A stretch of DNA of 64,000 nt from JABDIY01 sp963751955 (GTDB lineage Bacteria; Actinomycetota; Acidimicrobiia; Acidimicrobiales; SZUA-35): assembly GCA_963751955.1 (NCBI GenBank), contig CAVVWM010000003.1, positions 372,001 to 436,000 of the forward strand, in the 5' to 3' direction. The translations under genes and the position numbers were made by a program. Shown here in pieces: positions 29,418 through 39,358 of this stretch. The first letter of the stretch is position 1; each line of letters opens with the position of its first letter. The notes under the pieces are model-generated. The model ran no database searches and was not told the DNA's origin. It saw nothing but the letters and a program-made list of their open reading frames with translations.

Positions 29418-29951
29418 TCAGGAGGGCGTGAGTTCTCCGGGGAGGAGCGACCAGATCTGCTCGTCGATCCGGTGACCGTCCAGACCGCACCGAGGTGCAT
29501 GGACAGATCGAGCAACGCCTTCGAGCGTGAAACCCAGACGATCAAGCAGTGCGCCGGACGCGAGGTTGCCCACCATGACCTCGGCGACGATCCGCTTGAC
29601 CCCCAGTTCAAAGAGCGCATCACACAGCGCCCGACCGGCCCGGGTGATCACCCCATGTCCCCGGCCCGCAGGCACGAGCCAGTATCCGAACAGTGCCGTC
29701 TCGGCTTCTATGTCGATCCGCGCACCGATCCCTCCCACGACAACACCGTCCCGCACGATGACGAAGGTCTCCTCGCCGTTGGTGAGGAACCCATCAAAGT
29801 CATCCGAGGTGTAGGGAAACGGAATCGTGGTCCATCGAGCCACCTGGTCGGACTCGTTCAGAACCTGGAGATACCGGGCTCGATCGGACTCAGATGGTCG
29901 CCGCAGAAGCAGCTCGTCCACGCTCAACGATTCCGGCAACTTCGTTTCCAT
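29418..29951 (-). CDS. GNAT-family N-acetyltransferase (RimJ/RimL type)
   Basis: The 177-residue protein opens with LLLRRPSESDRARYLQVL, typical of RimJ/RimL-like acetyltransferases. It has the acetyl-CoA loop in YWLVPAGRGHGVITRAGRAL and the late motif NLASGALLDRLGFTLEG. It probably acetylates protein N-termini, polyamines or a small amine; the substrate is unknown. It is divergent from the SulP transporter. Confidence 0.88.
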   Translation of the reverse strand: METKLPESLSVDELLLRRPSESDRARYLQVLNESDQVARWTTIPFPYTSDDFDGFLTNGEETFVIVRDGVVVGGIGARIDIEAETALFGYWLVPAGRGHGVITRAGRALCDALFELGVKRIVAEVMVGNLASGALLDRLGFTLEGVARSVHAPRCGLDGHRIDEQIWSLLPGELTPS

Positions 29952-30007
29952 GGGTGCAACTCTGTCAGAAAACTCGGGATCGGCCGGTTCACTTACGACT
30001 GCGGAGG

Positions 30008-30021
30008 AAATGTCGACATTT
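30008..30021. promoter_or_regulatory. Perfect 14-bp palindrome between GNAT and SulP genes
   Basis: AAATGTCGACATTT is its own reverse complement. It lies between divergent starts, 57 bases from the acetyltransferase ATG and about 75 before the SulP start, a good location for a dimeric regulator. No regulator is assigned. Confidence 0.5.
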
Positions 30022-30095
30022 GAGAAAGCAGGTCCGAGACCACCTACGATGCAGAAGAATCCGTGCCGACAGGCACAGCATTGGAGCAGGGGGAA

Positions 30096-32250
30096 GTGGG
30101 TGCGTTGAGCGAGGATCGTCCGCAGCTTGGTGACGTCGTCGCAGATTCGATAGCAGTCGTGGCATTCGCGGTGTCTGCGCTTGGTATGGCGATCTCGGTC
30201 GCAGCGTTTGTTTTTGCTGAGGGACTGCAGGACGAACTGCCCCGGGCCACCGGCGCATTCGTTCTGGGCGGCGCAATCGTCATGCTCGTCGTCAGTTGGA
30301 GGAGCCAGTTTGTTCCAGTTGTCGGGATCATCCAGGACGCACCCGCTGTGGTGCTAGCGACGATTGCGGCCTCGCTCGTTGCCTCGAATCCCGACTCAGA
30401 TCTCACGGATATCTTTGTGTTTCTCGGCCTCACCACGTTGTTGTCCGGTGTCGCAATGCTCCTGATGGGGCGGTTCGGGCTCGGCAATCTTGTCCGCTAT
30501 GTGCCCACCACGGTGGTCGGCGCGTTCATAGCCGGAACGGGCTGGTTGTTGCTCAAGGGCGGTATCGATGTCGCTGCCGGATTGCACACCGGGCTCGACG
30601 ACATACCGGATCTGATCGGGGCCGAGCTACTGGTCCGGTGGCTCCCCGCCCTAGCCCTCGGGACGGGGCTGTGGTACATCGCCCAGTCACCTCGATTTCC
30701 GCCTTTTGCGGTAAGCCTCACCATGCTCGCCGCCGTCGTCATATTTTTCGTCGCAGTTCAGTTCACATCGAGTGTCGCAACCGTCGAGACCGAGGGATGG
30801 CTCATCGGCCCATTCTCTGAGGGGGCTGGAATCCAAGTCATCTCGCCGTCCGAAGTTGCCGATTCCGATTGGGGGAATTTCGGCGGGGCGGTCCCGGGGC
30901 TCGTCGGCGCGGTCGCCGTGGCCGTGATGGCGGCTCTGCTCAACACCAGCGGGCTGCAGTTCGTCAAGGGAGACAAAGTCGATAATCGATGCAGAGCTGA
31001 GAACCAGTGGAATCGTCAACATCGCGATCTCACCCTTGGGGTCGGTTCCCGGCTTTCTTGGCCTCGGCGACTCGATCCTGCTGCAACGGATGGGAGTCAC
31101 CAGACGGATCGTCGGGATCGGAGTGGGGCTTCTGATGATCCTTTTTGCGTTGATCGGCACCGGCCTCGTGGGATATATGCCTCGAATGGTGTCCGGAGCT
31201 CTCCTGATCACGATCGGCGTTGGGCTGCTGGTGGAATGGGTGGGGGAACTGCGCCAGTCCATCAGTCGCGTCGAACAGGTGTTGAGCATCGGCATTCTTG
31301 CAGTCATTGCGTTCGTTGGGATTCTGGAGGGGATCGCCGTGGGCATAGTGGCCGTGAGTGCTGTTTTCGTGATTCGCTACAGTCGCATCGACCCCGTACG
31401 CACAACCGGCTCGGGGAAGTCGATGAGAAGTCGGATCGATCGCCCCCCTGGGGAAACCGTCCGTCTTGCCGAGGTCGCTGACCGTGCAGCGTTCTACCAG
31501 TTGCACGGCTATCTGTTCTTCGGATCGCTTGCACTACTCGAGGATCGGCTTCGGAATCAGCTGAACGACGACACGAACGAATCCGACGCGATTCTGCTCG
31601 ATACTGCGCGGGTGACCGGAATCGACACGTCTGGCTATCGCTTGTTCGGTCAGCTAGCCACAATCATCGCTGAGGCCGGGTCGGCATTCGTGATCACCGG
31701 TATGGAAGAACACCTGCAAAAGTCACTCCGGGAATCTGAGCCGGCGATGAAGGACGTGATATGGCGCAACAGGCTCGATCAAGGGTTCGAGTTCATCGAA
31801 CGTTTGCAGCTGGATCGGTGGGGAACACCAGACGACGTACAGGAGCTCGGCATTCAACTCTCACCCGAGCTCCAAGCCCTGTTTGAAGAAGTGGAGCTGC
31901 CAGCCAACACCCTCCTCATGTCCGAGGGTGAGGCCAGCAGCGAGTTCTTCGTCGTTGAGAGCGGAACGCTCACAGCGTCGACGGTTGATGAATCCGGCTC
32001 TCGTCGACGTCTACGTCAATTCGGAGCCGGCGCCGTCGTCGGAGAAATCGCGATGCTGACCGGCGGCACCCGCAGCGCCGACGTCACCACCGAGACATCG
32101 GTCGAGCTGCTCAAGATGACCAGGGCCGACTACGACAGGGCTCGGAGCGAAAACCCACAGCTCGCAATGGAATTGCTGGAAGTCATAACCATCGGCCAAG
32201 CCAATCGCGTCCGATCGCTCAGCGACAGTCTCGCACGAGCTCTCGATTAG
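30096..32250 (+). CDS. SulP-family anion transporter with STAS and cyclic-nucleotide-binding domains; one apparent frameshift
   Basis: Two overlapping frames make one protein of about 718 residues. The first (to LNTSGLQFVKGDKV) holds most transmembrane helices of a SulP transporter. The second resumes with the remaining helices (LLMILFALIGTGLVGYMPRM), a STAS domain with IDTSGYRLFG, and a C-terminal cNMP domain with GEIAMLTGGTRSAD. An extra A near 30985 explains the break. SulP proteins move sulfate, bicarbonate or dicarboxylates. The nucleotide-binding tail suggests control by cAMP or a relative. The start is uncertain (GTG at 30096 with GGAG 9 bases before, or 30063). Confidence 0.82.
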
Positions 32251-32255
32251 CAACG

Positions 32256-32768
32256 TCAGGTTTGCAGCAGAGCGTTACGCATATTGGCCGTCATCGACTC
32301 TAAGTAACGTGGCTTGATTGCGTCGAGGATCTGCTGGATGTGATCCTGATCGTGGTACGGCCATTCGTGGGCAAAGTCGCCGGCGCTCAGCAGGCCCAAT
32401 GTGTGGTGGCGGGACGTGAGCTCCAGGTCCAATGGACGGAGGGATCGAACGAGCTCAGCCGACAGAGTTCGCTCGCTTCGCAGCCGATCGAGCAATTCCG
32501 AGAGCGGGGCCGCTCCGAAGTCCTCGCCCCTGGCGAGCGCCCCACCGTCGACATCTACGATCTCCGACTCGCCGGCCACGATACGACGGATTCGCTCACG
32601 GAACGCTGGCCCATCAACAATGACCAGATGGCCGATGACCTCCAAGGCACACCATTCGCTATCGGCCGGCCGGCGTTGGAGAGCGGTTGGATTCAGCGGT
32701 GTAAGCAGTGCAGTCAGCACATCGGGCAGGCTCTCCAGACTCGCAGCCAGTTCTTCCAGATCAACCAT
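32256..32768 (-). CDS. DinB-like four-helix protein
   Basis: The 170-residue protein (start MVDLEELAASLESLPD) has the four-helix layout of the DinB/YfiT superfamily. Its metal ligands are probably the histidines in EVIGHLVIVDG and HEWPYHDQDHIQQIL. These proteins include mycothiol-dependent and bacillithiol-dependent transferases, so thiol conjugation is possible but not shown. It is convergent with sulP, 5 bases away, and sits after argH on the same strand with a 66-base gap. Confidence 0.78.
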   Translation of the reverse strand: MVDLEELAASLESLPDVLTALLTPLNPTALQRRPADSEWCALEVIGHLVIVDGPAFRERIRRIVAGESEIVDVDGGALARGEDFGAAPLSELLDRLRSERTLSAELVRSLRPLDLELTSRHHTLGLLSAGDFAHEWPYHDQDHIQQILDAIKPRYLESMTANMRNALLQT

Positions 32769-32834
32769 GCTCTCAGCATGGCCGACATCCCGGTGGTGGC
32801 CTAAACCCACCCTCGAACGAGAATTATCTCCGAA

Positions 32835-34223
32835 TCAACGAATCGCTTGCCGTGCGGTCGTGAGTGCAGAGCGGAATCGAACGAGCTCTTGGGCGGTGGC
32901 TGCCGGTCCGCCGCTGCCCCTGGTGGTTCGATTTGCCATCGAGGCGCCCGGTTCCATGAGCTTCGCCGCTTCGGGTCCCAGCTCTTGACTGGCAGCGACC
33001 AGGTCAGGGAGCGAGCCTTCGCCAGCCAGTGCACGCCGAACCAATGACCCAACCACGTGATGAGCCGACCGGAACGGCATACCCTTCTTCACCAGGTACT
33101 CGGCGAGGTCGGTGGCAGCGGCGAACGGATTATCCGCCTGCGCTGCCATTCGATCGGTGTCGAATACCAGGGTTGACACCATCCCATCGACAGCGAGGAG
33201 TGTCAGTCGAACCGTGTCGCATGCATCGAACAGCGGTTCCTTGTCTTCCTGGAGATCCTTGTTGTATGTGAGCGGCAGGCCCTTCAGGGTCGCAAGAAAC
33301 CCAGTGAGGTGACCGATCAAGCGCCCGGCCTTGCCGCGTGCCAGCTCGGCGATGTCGGGATTCTTTTTCTGGGGCATCATCGACGAACCGGTACTGAAGG
33401 CGTCGTCGAGGCTCACGAAACCGAACTCGGTCGTACTCCACAAGATCAACTCCTCACCGATCCTACTCAAGTGGACGCCCAGGAGGGACAGGTCAAAAAG
33501 GGCCTCGGCCACGAAGTCTCGATCGCTCACGGCGTCGAGCGAATTGTCGAACACGCCACCGAAGTCCAACAGTTCAGCGGTCCGCACAGGGTCGAGGGGT
33601 AGCGAGGAACCCGCAAGCGCGCCAGCACCCAGCGGTGACACGTCCACCCGATCCAGGGTTTGGGTCAGCCGTTCGACGTCGCGCGACAGCGCCCAGCAAT
33701 GAGCAAGCAGATGATGGGCAAGGGTGACCGGCTGAGCTTGTTGCAGGTGGGTGTAGGCCGGCAGGTAGGCATCGCCGACCTCCTCGGCACGACGAAGGAG
33801 CGTCTCCTGGAACTTGACCACGAGCTGGGCCAACTCCTTGAGTTCGCGTTTGGTCCATAGCCGCAGATCGGTGGCCACCTGATCGTTTCGGCTACGTCCC
33901 GTATGGATTTTTCCGCCGGCATCCGGGGTGATCTCGGTAACCCGTCGTTCGACAGCGGTGTGGATGTCCTCGTCGCCCGGTGCTGGCTCGAAACGGCCTG
34001 ATGCCATCTCGTCGAACACTTGATCCAAGGCGTCGAGAATGCTGACCCGTTCCACGTCGTTGAGGATCCCGACCTCGTTGAGCATTACGACATGAGCCCG
34101 CGACCCCTCGATGTCCTGAGCGAACATCCGTCGATCGAAGGGAAGGCTGTCGTTCAACCGCTGCAACGCCTCGGCAGGCCCTCCATCAAACCGACCAGCC
34201 CATAGTTGCGAACGTTCTGTCAT
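32835..34223 (-). CDS. argH: Argininosuccinate lyase
   Basis: This enzyme performs the last step of arginine synthesis, splitting argininosuccinate to arginine and fumarate. The 462-residue protein starts MTERSQLWAGRFDGG and carries the superfamily signature GSSMMPQKKNPD with its catalytic serine loop, plus the TGRSRNDQVATDLR region. The frame extends to 34436, but the ATG at 34223 has GGAG 8 bases upstream. It is the final gene of the arg cluster. Confidence 0.96.
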   Translation of the reverse strand: MTERSQLWAGRFDGGPAEALQRLNDSLPFDRRMFAQDIEGSRAHVVMLNEVGILNDVERVSILDALDQVFDEMASGRFEPAPGDEDIHTAVERRVTEITPDAGGKIHTGRSRNDQVATDLRLWTKRELKELAQLVVKFQETLLRRAEEVGDAYLPAYTHLQQAQPVTLAHHLLAHCWALSRDVERLTQTLDRVDVSPLGAGALAGSSLPLDPVRTAELLDFGGVFDNSLDAVSDRDFVAEALFDLSLLGVHLSRIGEELILWSTTEFGFVSLDDAFSTGSSMMPQKKNPDIAELARGKAGRLIGHLTGFLATLKGLPLTYNKDLQEDKEPLFDACDTVRLTLLAVDGMVSTLVFDTDRMAAQADNPFAAATDLAEYLVKKGMPFRSAHHVVGSLVRRALAGEGSLPDLVAASQELGPEAAKLMEPGASMANRTTRGSGGPAATAQELVRFRSALTTARQAIR

Positions 34224-34231
34224 GAAATCCA

Positions 34232-34235
34232 CTCC
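34232..34235 (-). promoter_or_regulatory. Ribosome binding site that fixes the argH start
   Basis: GGAG on the minus strand stands 8 bases before the ATG at 34223, excluding the longer frame to 34436. Confidence 0.6.
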
Positions 34236-34492
34236 TTGCTTGCGTTCCCTGACCCACCCGGCTCGTTGCTCACGGTATTGCGTCCACTCACAAAGCCTGT
34301 TCTGTCCCTCCGGGAGCCGTTCGGTCGCCACGGAGGCTCCGCCTCCGGGCGTGACACTGGCCGCACGACTCGCTATCACCGTTTCACACAGCAACGCCCT
34401 CATCCCTCCGGGAGGATCAAGCCGCTCAAGCAACACGGAGGGGGCGGTCGACCCACACGGTTGGGTGCCGCAAAGAGCATCGGAGCCACAGT
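34236..34492. other. argG-argH intergenic region with GC-rich hairpins
   Basis: No gene is supported. A 7-bp perfect hairpin CGGAGGC-TCC-GCCTCCG lies at 34331-34347, and CCCTCCGGGAG occurs twice (near 34298 and 34398). No T-run follows on either strand, so these are more likely RNA-stability or processing elements than terminators. Confidence 0.5.
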
Positions 34493-35707
34493 TCAGCCGC
34501 GTTTGGCTGCGAGGTTGCGGAGCCGGAGGGCATTGAGTTTGATGAAACCTTCTGCGTCGGCCTGGTTGTAGGCCCCGCCGTCGTCTTCGAACGTGGCAAT
34601 GGTCTCGTCGAAGAGACTGTCGTTGGAGCGCCGCCCGGTGATATCAACGTTTCCCTTGAACAGCTTCACTCGAACGTCCCCGTTCACGTGAAGCTGGCTG
34701 TGATCAATCGCAGTCTGCAGCATCTCCCGCTCCGGACTCCACCAGTAACCGTTGTAGATGAGGTTGGCATACCGAGGCATCAGTTCGTCTTTCAGATGGG
34801 CGACCTCGCGGTCGAGCGTGATGCTCTCGATCGCCCGATGAGCTCGCATCATGATCGTGCCTCCCGGTGTCTCATATGCGCCGCGGCTCTTCATTCCGAC
34901 ATAACGATTCTCCACGATGTCGAGTCGACCGACACCGTTGTCCCCACCAACTTTGTTGAGGTACATGAGCACCTCTGCGGGACTCATCGACTCGCCATCG
35001 ATGGCCACAATGTCGCCGTGGGCGTAGGTGAGTTCGACGTAGGTTGCTTGGTTCGGTGCGGCCTCAGGTGACACCGACCAGCGCCACATCTCCGCGGGCG
35101 GTTCGGTCCACGGGTTCTCCAGAGGGCCGCCCTCATAAGAGATATGCAGCATGTTGGCGTCCATCGAGAACGGGCTCTTGGAGCCCCGGCTCATCTCGAT
35201 CGGGATGTTCCGCTCGGCGGCGTAGTCGAGCAGTTTCTCCCGCGACATCAGATCCCACTCTCTCCACGGGGCGATGATTTTGATACCCGGTTCGAGCGCA
35301 TAGGCACCCAGTTCGAACCGCACCTGGTCATTTCCCTTGCCGGTCGCTCCGTGACTGATCGCGTCGGCGGTGGTCTCGCGAGCTATCTCGACCAGGCGTT
35401 TGGCGATCAAAGGACGAGCGATCGATGTGCCGAGCAGGTATTCACCTTCATAGATCGTGTTCGCACGAAACATGGGGAAGACGAAGTCTCGTACGAACTC
35501 CTCACGCAGGTCATCGATGTAAATGTGCTCATCGGGCACGCCCATCTCAACCGCTTTGGCCCGAGCAGGTTCCAGTTCTTCGCCTTGACCCAGATCAGCG
35601 GTGAAGGTGACTACCTCACACCCGTACTCGTCCTTGAGCCACTGCAAGATCACCGAGGTATCCAGCCCACCGGAATATGCCAGGACCACGCGGTTCACAT
35701 CATTCAT
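34493..35707 (-). CDS. argG: Argininosuccinate synthase
   Basis: The 404-residue enzyme joins citrulline and aspartate using ATP. The N-type pyrophosphatase loop VLAYSGGLDTSV is at residues 8-19, and SHGATGKGNDQVRFE, also conserved, lies near residue 115. Length and sequence are typical. It is separated from argH by 269 bases and from argR by 84, so it may have its own promoter. Confidence 0.97.
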   Translation of the reverse strand: MNDVNRVVLAYSGGLDTSVILQWLKDEYGCEVVTFTADLGQGEELEPARAKAVEMGVPDEHIYIDDLREEFVRDFVFPMFRANTIYEGEYLLGTSIARPLIAKRLVEIARETTADAISHGATGKGNDQVRFELGAYALEPGIKIIAPWREWDLMSREKLLDYAAERNIPIEMSRGSKSPFSMDANMLHISYEGGPLENPWTEPPAEMWRWSVSPEAAPNQATYVELTYAHGDIVAIDGESMSPAEVLMYLNKVGGDNGVGRLDIVENRYVGMKSRGAYETPGGTIMMRAHRAIESITLDREVAHLKDELMPRYANLIYNGYWWSPEREMLQTAIDHSQLHVNGDVRVKLFKGNVDITGRRSNDSLFDETIATFEDDGGAYNQADAEGFIKLNALRLRNLAAKRG

Positions 35708-35791
35708 CTAACTGCTCCTCATTCATGAAACTGCTTGTCTTCTGAGTTGGCCACGAGACTAGGAGTCGTGGCTCTCGAAATTGGCACCGGC

Positions 35792-36259
35792 TCAGAGTCC
35801 ACTGAGTTCGGTGAGGTGGTTGAGCACCTTTTGACCGTGACCCTCCGAAGCAATGACCAGGAGTGTGTCGTCACCGGCGACGGTTCCGACCACCTGGTCG
35901 AGCCCGGACCGATCGAGGGCGGAGGCCACGACGTGGGCCGAGCCCGGCGGGGCACGAAGAACAACAAGGTCACCCGATCTCGTCGCCTCGACGACCCATT
36001 CTCCCAACAGCCGGCGTAGGTGCTCGTGGGGAGCAAACTGATCGGCTGGGTGTTCGGGCACCGCATAGACCGATTGTCCCCCTGCCACCCGCACCTTCAC
36101 CGCTCCCATCTCATCGAGGTCTCTCGACACCGTGGCCTGGGTGGCGGCGACCCCTTCGACATCAGCAAGCAACTCGACCAACTGATGTTGGCTGGCCACG
36201 GCATGACTGGATAACAGTTGGCCGATCCGGTGCTGGCGTTGGGTCTTGGAGAAGCTCAC
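35792..36259 (-). CDS. argR: Arginine repressor
   Basis: The 155-residue regulator has an N-terminal winged helix (KTQRQHRIGQLLSS ... ATQATVSRDLDEMGAVKV) and a C-terminal arginine-binding hexamerisation domain with GTVAGDDTLLVIA. It represses arg genes when arginine is high. The start is a GTG overlapping the argF stop (GTGA at 36256-36259), so it is translationally coupled to the pathway it controls. The longer frame to 36418 is internal to argF. Confidence 0.94.
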   Translation of the reverse strand: MSFSKTQRQHRIGQLLSSHAVASQHQLVELLADVEGVAATQATVSRDLDEMGAVKVRVAGGQSVYAVPEHPADQFAPHEHLRRLLGEWVVEATRSGDLVVLRAPPGSAHVVASALDRSGLDQVVGTVAGDDTLLVIASEGHGQKVLNHLTELSGL

Positions 36260-37176
36260 GAGGCTGGACTCCAGCGCCGGTTTTCTGGGTGGGTTGATAG
36301 AAACCAAAGAACACCCCTCGCACTGTGGAGGCGGTTCGCGGCCTGGGCCCATATTCGACTCTGTGGCCCGTCCAGGACGTCGTCGGTGACCTCTTCCCCG
36401 CGATGGGCTGGAAGGCAATGCATGAAGATCGCCTCCGGCGCGAGCCCAAGCAGATCAGCATTCACCTGAAAGCCCTCGAACTGGCGGAGCTTGCTCTCGC
36501 GAATGTGTTCTTCGCCCATGGAGATCCACGTATCGCTGTAGATCACGTCCGAGCCGGGAACGAGTTCCTCGGTCCGATCGCTCCACTGCAGTTCGATTCC
36601 CGCCGCTGCGATCCGATCTGCATCAAGGTCTGAGAATCTTTGCTCGGGTGGCGAAACGATTCGAACCTCTCCGCCGAGAGTACCGACCGCCAGGGCCAGC
36701 GATCGAGTGACGTTGTTGGCGTCGCCCACGTAGGTGACGACCTTGCCTTCCACGGTGCCGAACTCGCCAATGATGGTGAGGACGTCGGCAATGGCCTGCA
36801 GCGGATGGCCGCCGTCGGAAAGAAGGTTCACGATCGGAACGACGTTGAGCTCCGCCATCTCCTCGAGGACATTGTGTCCATAAACACGGGCACAGATTAT
36901 TCGGTGATAACAGGCCAGAGTGTGGGTCACATCCGACACCGACTCTCGTTTGCCCAAACTGACCTCGGCGTCGGTTATGTACACAGGATGGCCCCCCAGC
37001 TGCACCACGGCCATTTCGGTGGAGTTCCGGGTTCGCGCCGACTGCTTGGCGAAGTAACACGCAACTCCCTCTCCTGCAAGCGGCCGCCCCAGTTCCTCCA
37101 CCCGAAGAAGGGCGTGGTCAACGATGGACGTGAGCTCATCAGCATTCAGGTCATCGATATCGAGGATATGCCTCAT
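36256..37176 (-). CDS. argF: Ornithine carbamoyltransferase
   Basis: The 306-residue enzyme makes citrulline from ornithine and carbamoyl phosphate. The carbamoyl-phosphate loop appears as SARTRNS near residue 47 (Ala replaces the common Thr or Met), and HCLPAHRGEEV carries the ornithine-side cysteine. Its ATG overlaps the argD stop by four bases, and its stop overlaps argR. Confidence 0.95.
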   Translation of the reverse strand: MRHILDIDDLNADELTSIVDHALLRVEELGRPLAGEGVACYFAKQSARTRNSTEMAVVQLGGHPVYITDAEVSLGKRESVSDVTHTLACYHRIICARVYGHNVLEEMAELNVVPIVNLLSDGGHPLQAIADVLTIIGEFGTVEGKVVTYVGDANNVTRSLALAVGTLGGEVRIVSPPEQRFSDLDADRIAAAGIELQWSDRTEELVPGSDVIYSDTWISMGEEHIRESKLRQFEGFQVNADLLGLAPEAIFMHCLPAHRGEEVTDDVLDGPQSRIWAQAANRLHSARGVLWFLSTHPENRRWSPAS

Positions 37177-38393
37177 GACCTGACCTCTGCGATGGACGCC
37201 GCAAGGATTTCGGTGCCTTCGGCAATCAGTTCGTCGGGAATAGTGATCGGTGGTGTCAGACGAAGCGCAGTTGGGGTTACAGCGTTCAAGACGAGCCCGT
37301 TCTGTAAGCAGGTTGCTGCAACGGCCTTGGCATCAACCCCCGGTTCCAGTTCGACAGCCATCAACAAACCGAGCCCACGGGTGCCCACAACCCCGTCGAG
37401 CCGCATCACTGCCTCCACGAGCGTCTCGGCTTTCCTAGCTGCAAGTGCGGGTGCATCCATCTCCAGCATGAGCTCCAATGTCTTTCGGGCAGCAGAGGTC
37501 GCCAAAGGCTGACCGCCGAACGTGGTGGCATGGTCGCCCGGTTCGAACGATGCAGCCGCTTCCGGGGTGGCCCAACACGCACCGATCGGCATTCCATTCC
37601 CAAGGGCTTTGGCCATCGTGACCACGTCAGGGCCGCCGTTGTCCTCGAAGAAGTGCTGGAAGCCGAACCATTTGCCCGTGCGGGCGAGGCCAGCCTGAAC
37701 TTCGTCGACCATGAAGAGCAGTCCTCGCTCGTCGCACAAGCGGCGGACCGCTGAGAAATAGTCGACGGTGGCGGGGTTGACACCACCCTCACCCTGAATC
37801 GGCTCGAGGAACACGGCGGCCACGGTGTCGTCGATCTGTCGCTCGAGGTCTTCCACATCGGCCCATACGGCGTGTTTGAAGCCGTCGGGAAGCGGCATGA
37901 ACGCCTCCCACTTGGCCGGTTGGCCGGTTGCAGCCAAAGTGTTGAGTGTTCGGCCGTGAAAACTCTGGAAAGCGCACACCACACGGTGGCGTCCGCGTCC
38001 GCCCCATTTTCGAGCGAGTTTGAGAGCGGCTTCATTCGCCTCCGCACCCGAGTTGGCGAAGAACACCTGGCCTGGTCGACCGATCATCTGCGAGAGCATC
38101 AGTGCGACCGGAGCCTGGTTTTCGGTTGCGAACAGGTTCGACACGTGGAGCAGCTTCGATGCTTGGGCTGAGATTGCTGCCGCGACTCCCGGATGCGCAT
38201 GCCCCAGCGAGCACACCGCTATGCCGGCGAGCCAGTCGATGTATCGCTTCCCGTCGGCGTCCCAAAGTTCACTACCCGCGCCCCGCACGAACATGATCGA
38301 CGGTGGGCCGTAGGTCGGCATGATCGGGCACAGTTCATCGGTGAGGTCAGCGTGCACAGCAGCGGTATGGACGGAGGCGGCGTTGGCGGTCAT
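37173..38393 (-). CDS. argD: Acetylornithine aminotransferase
   Basis: The 406-residue class III PLP aminotransferase produces N-acetylornithine from the semialdehyde with glutamate. NSGAEANEAALKLAR binds the cofactor phosphate, VDEVQAGLARTG holds the PLP aspartate, and MAKALGNGMPIGA the lysine. It follows argB closely and overlaps argF by four bases. Confidence 0.95.
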   Translation of the reverse strand: MTANAASVHTAAVHADLTDELCPIMPTYGPPSIMFVRGAGSELWDADGKRYIDWLAGIAVCSLGHAHPGVAAAISAQASKLLHVSNLFATENQAPVALMLSQMIGRPGQVFFANSGAEANEAALKLARKWGGRGRHRVVCAFQSFHGRTLNTLAATGQPAKWEAFMPLPDGFKHAVWADVEDLERQIDDTVAAVFLEPIQGEGGVNPATVDYFSAVRRLCDERGLLFMVDEVQAGLARTGKWFGFQHFFEDNGGPDVVTMAKALGNGMPIGACWATPEAAASFEPGDHATTFGGQPLATSAARKTLELMLEMDAPALAARKAETLVEAVMRLDGVVGTRGLGLLMAVELEPGVDAKAVAATCLQNGLVLNAVTPTALRLTPPITIPDELIAEGTEILAASIAEVRS

Positions 38394-38395
38394 GG

Positions 38396-39340
38396 TCAGT
38401 GGACCTCGTGAAGGTGAACCGGTTCGGGGTCGGCGGTCACCATGGTGCCAATCCCGTGATCGGTGAACAGTTCTAGCAATAGGACGTGGGGAATCCGGCC
38501 GTCGAGCATATGCGCGCTGCCGGCGCCACCGACAACTGCGTCAATGCACGCTTGGACCTTGGGTACCATCCCTCCGCTGATGATGCCCCGAGCCTTGAGC
38601 TGATTGAGCTCTGAAACCGATGTTCGGGCGATAACCGTGGTTGGGTCATCGACATTCATCAGGAGGCCGGCGATGTCGGTGAGATAGATCAACTTCTCTG
38701 CTGCGAGCTCACCAGCCAGCGCGGAAGCGACAGAATCGGCGTTGATGTTGTAGGCCTGCCCCTTGCCGTCGGAGCCTATTGTGCTGATCACGGGAATGAA
38801 CCGCTCATGAAGCAATCGGTGAATGATGTCGACCTTCACGCCAACAACATCTCCGACGAAGCCCAATTCGGTGTTCCTCGCGGCTGCCAGGATCAGGCCC
38901 GCGTCTTCTCCCGATATTCCAACAGCCGCAGCGCCCTGGGTGTTGAGGGCTGCGACGATGTCGCGCCCTACCTTTCCTACCAGCACCATCCGGGCAACGT
39001 CGAGCGTCTCGGCGTCGGTCACGCGCAGGCCGTCTCGGAACTCAGATTCTTTGCCCAGGCGCGTCAACAGCGCCCCGATCTGGGGTCCACCGCCATGCAC
39101 AACAACGGGCTGAAGGCCAACCGATCGAAGGAGCACGATGTCTTGGGCAAAGGTACGGAAAAGGTCGGGGTCGACCATCGCGTTTCCGCCCAGCTTGACG
39201 ACCACCACTGCGTCGCGGAACCGTTGAATGTAGGGCAGCGCCTCGATCAGTGCCTGAGCCCGCTGCTCGGGACTGAATCCTCGGGTGGCGATCACCTCTT
39301 CTTCGTTCATGACTGTTTCGTCAAGCAAATCGCTCTCCAT
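38396..39340 (-). CDS. argB: Acetylglutamate kinase
   Basis: The 314-residue amino-acid kinase phosphorylates N-acetylglutamate. It shows VVVKLGGNAMVD, PVVVHGGGPQIGALL and INADSVASALAGELAAEKLIYLTD motifs. An N-terminal helix before the kinase core (FSPEQRAQALIEALPYIQRF) is the type linked to hexamer formation and arginine feedback inhibition, so feedback sensitivity is likely. Confidence 0.95.
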   Translation of the reverse strand: MESDLLDETVMNEEEVIATRGFSPEQRAQALIEALPYIQRFRDAVVVVKLGGNAMVDPDLFRTFAQDIVLLRSVGLQPVVVHGGGPQIGALLTRLGKESEFRDGLRVTDAETLDVARMVLVGKVGRDIVAALNTQGAAAVGISGEDAGLILAAARNTELGFVGDVVGVKVDIIHRLLHERFIPVISTIGSDGKGQAYNINADSVASALAGELAAEKLIYLTDIAGLLMNVDDPTTVIARTSVSELNQLKARGIISGGMVPKVQACIDAVVGGAGSAHMLDGRIPHVLLLELFTDHGIGTMVTADPEPVHLHEVH

Positions 39341-39358
39341 ACTCCAAGGGGTCCTCGC

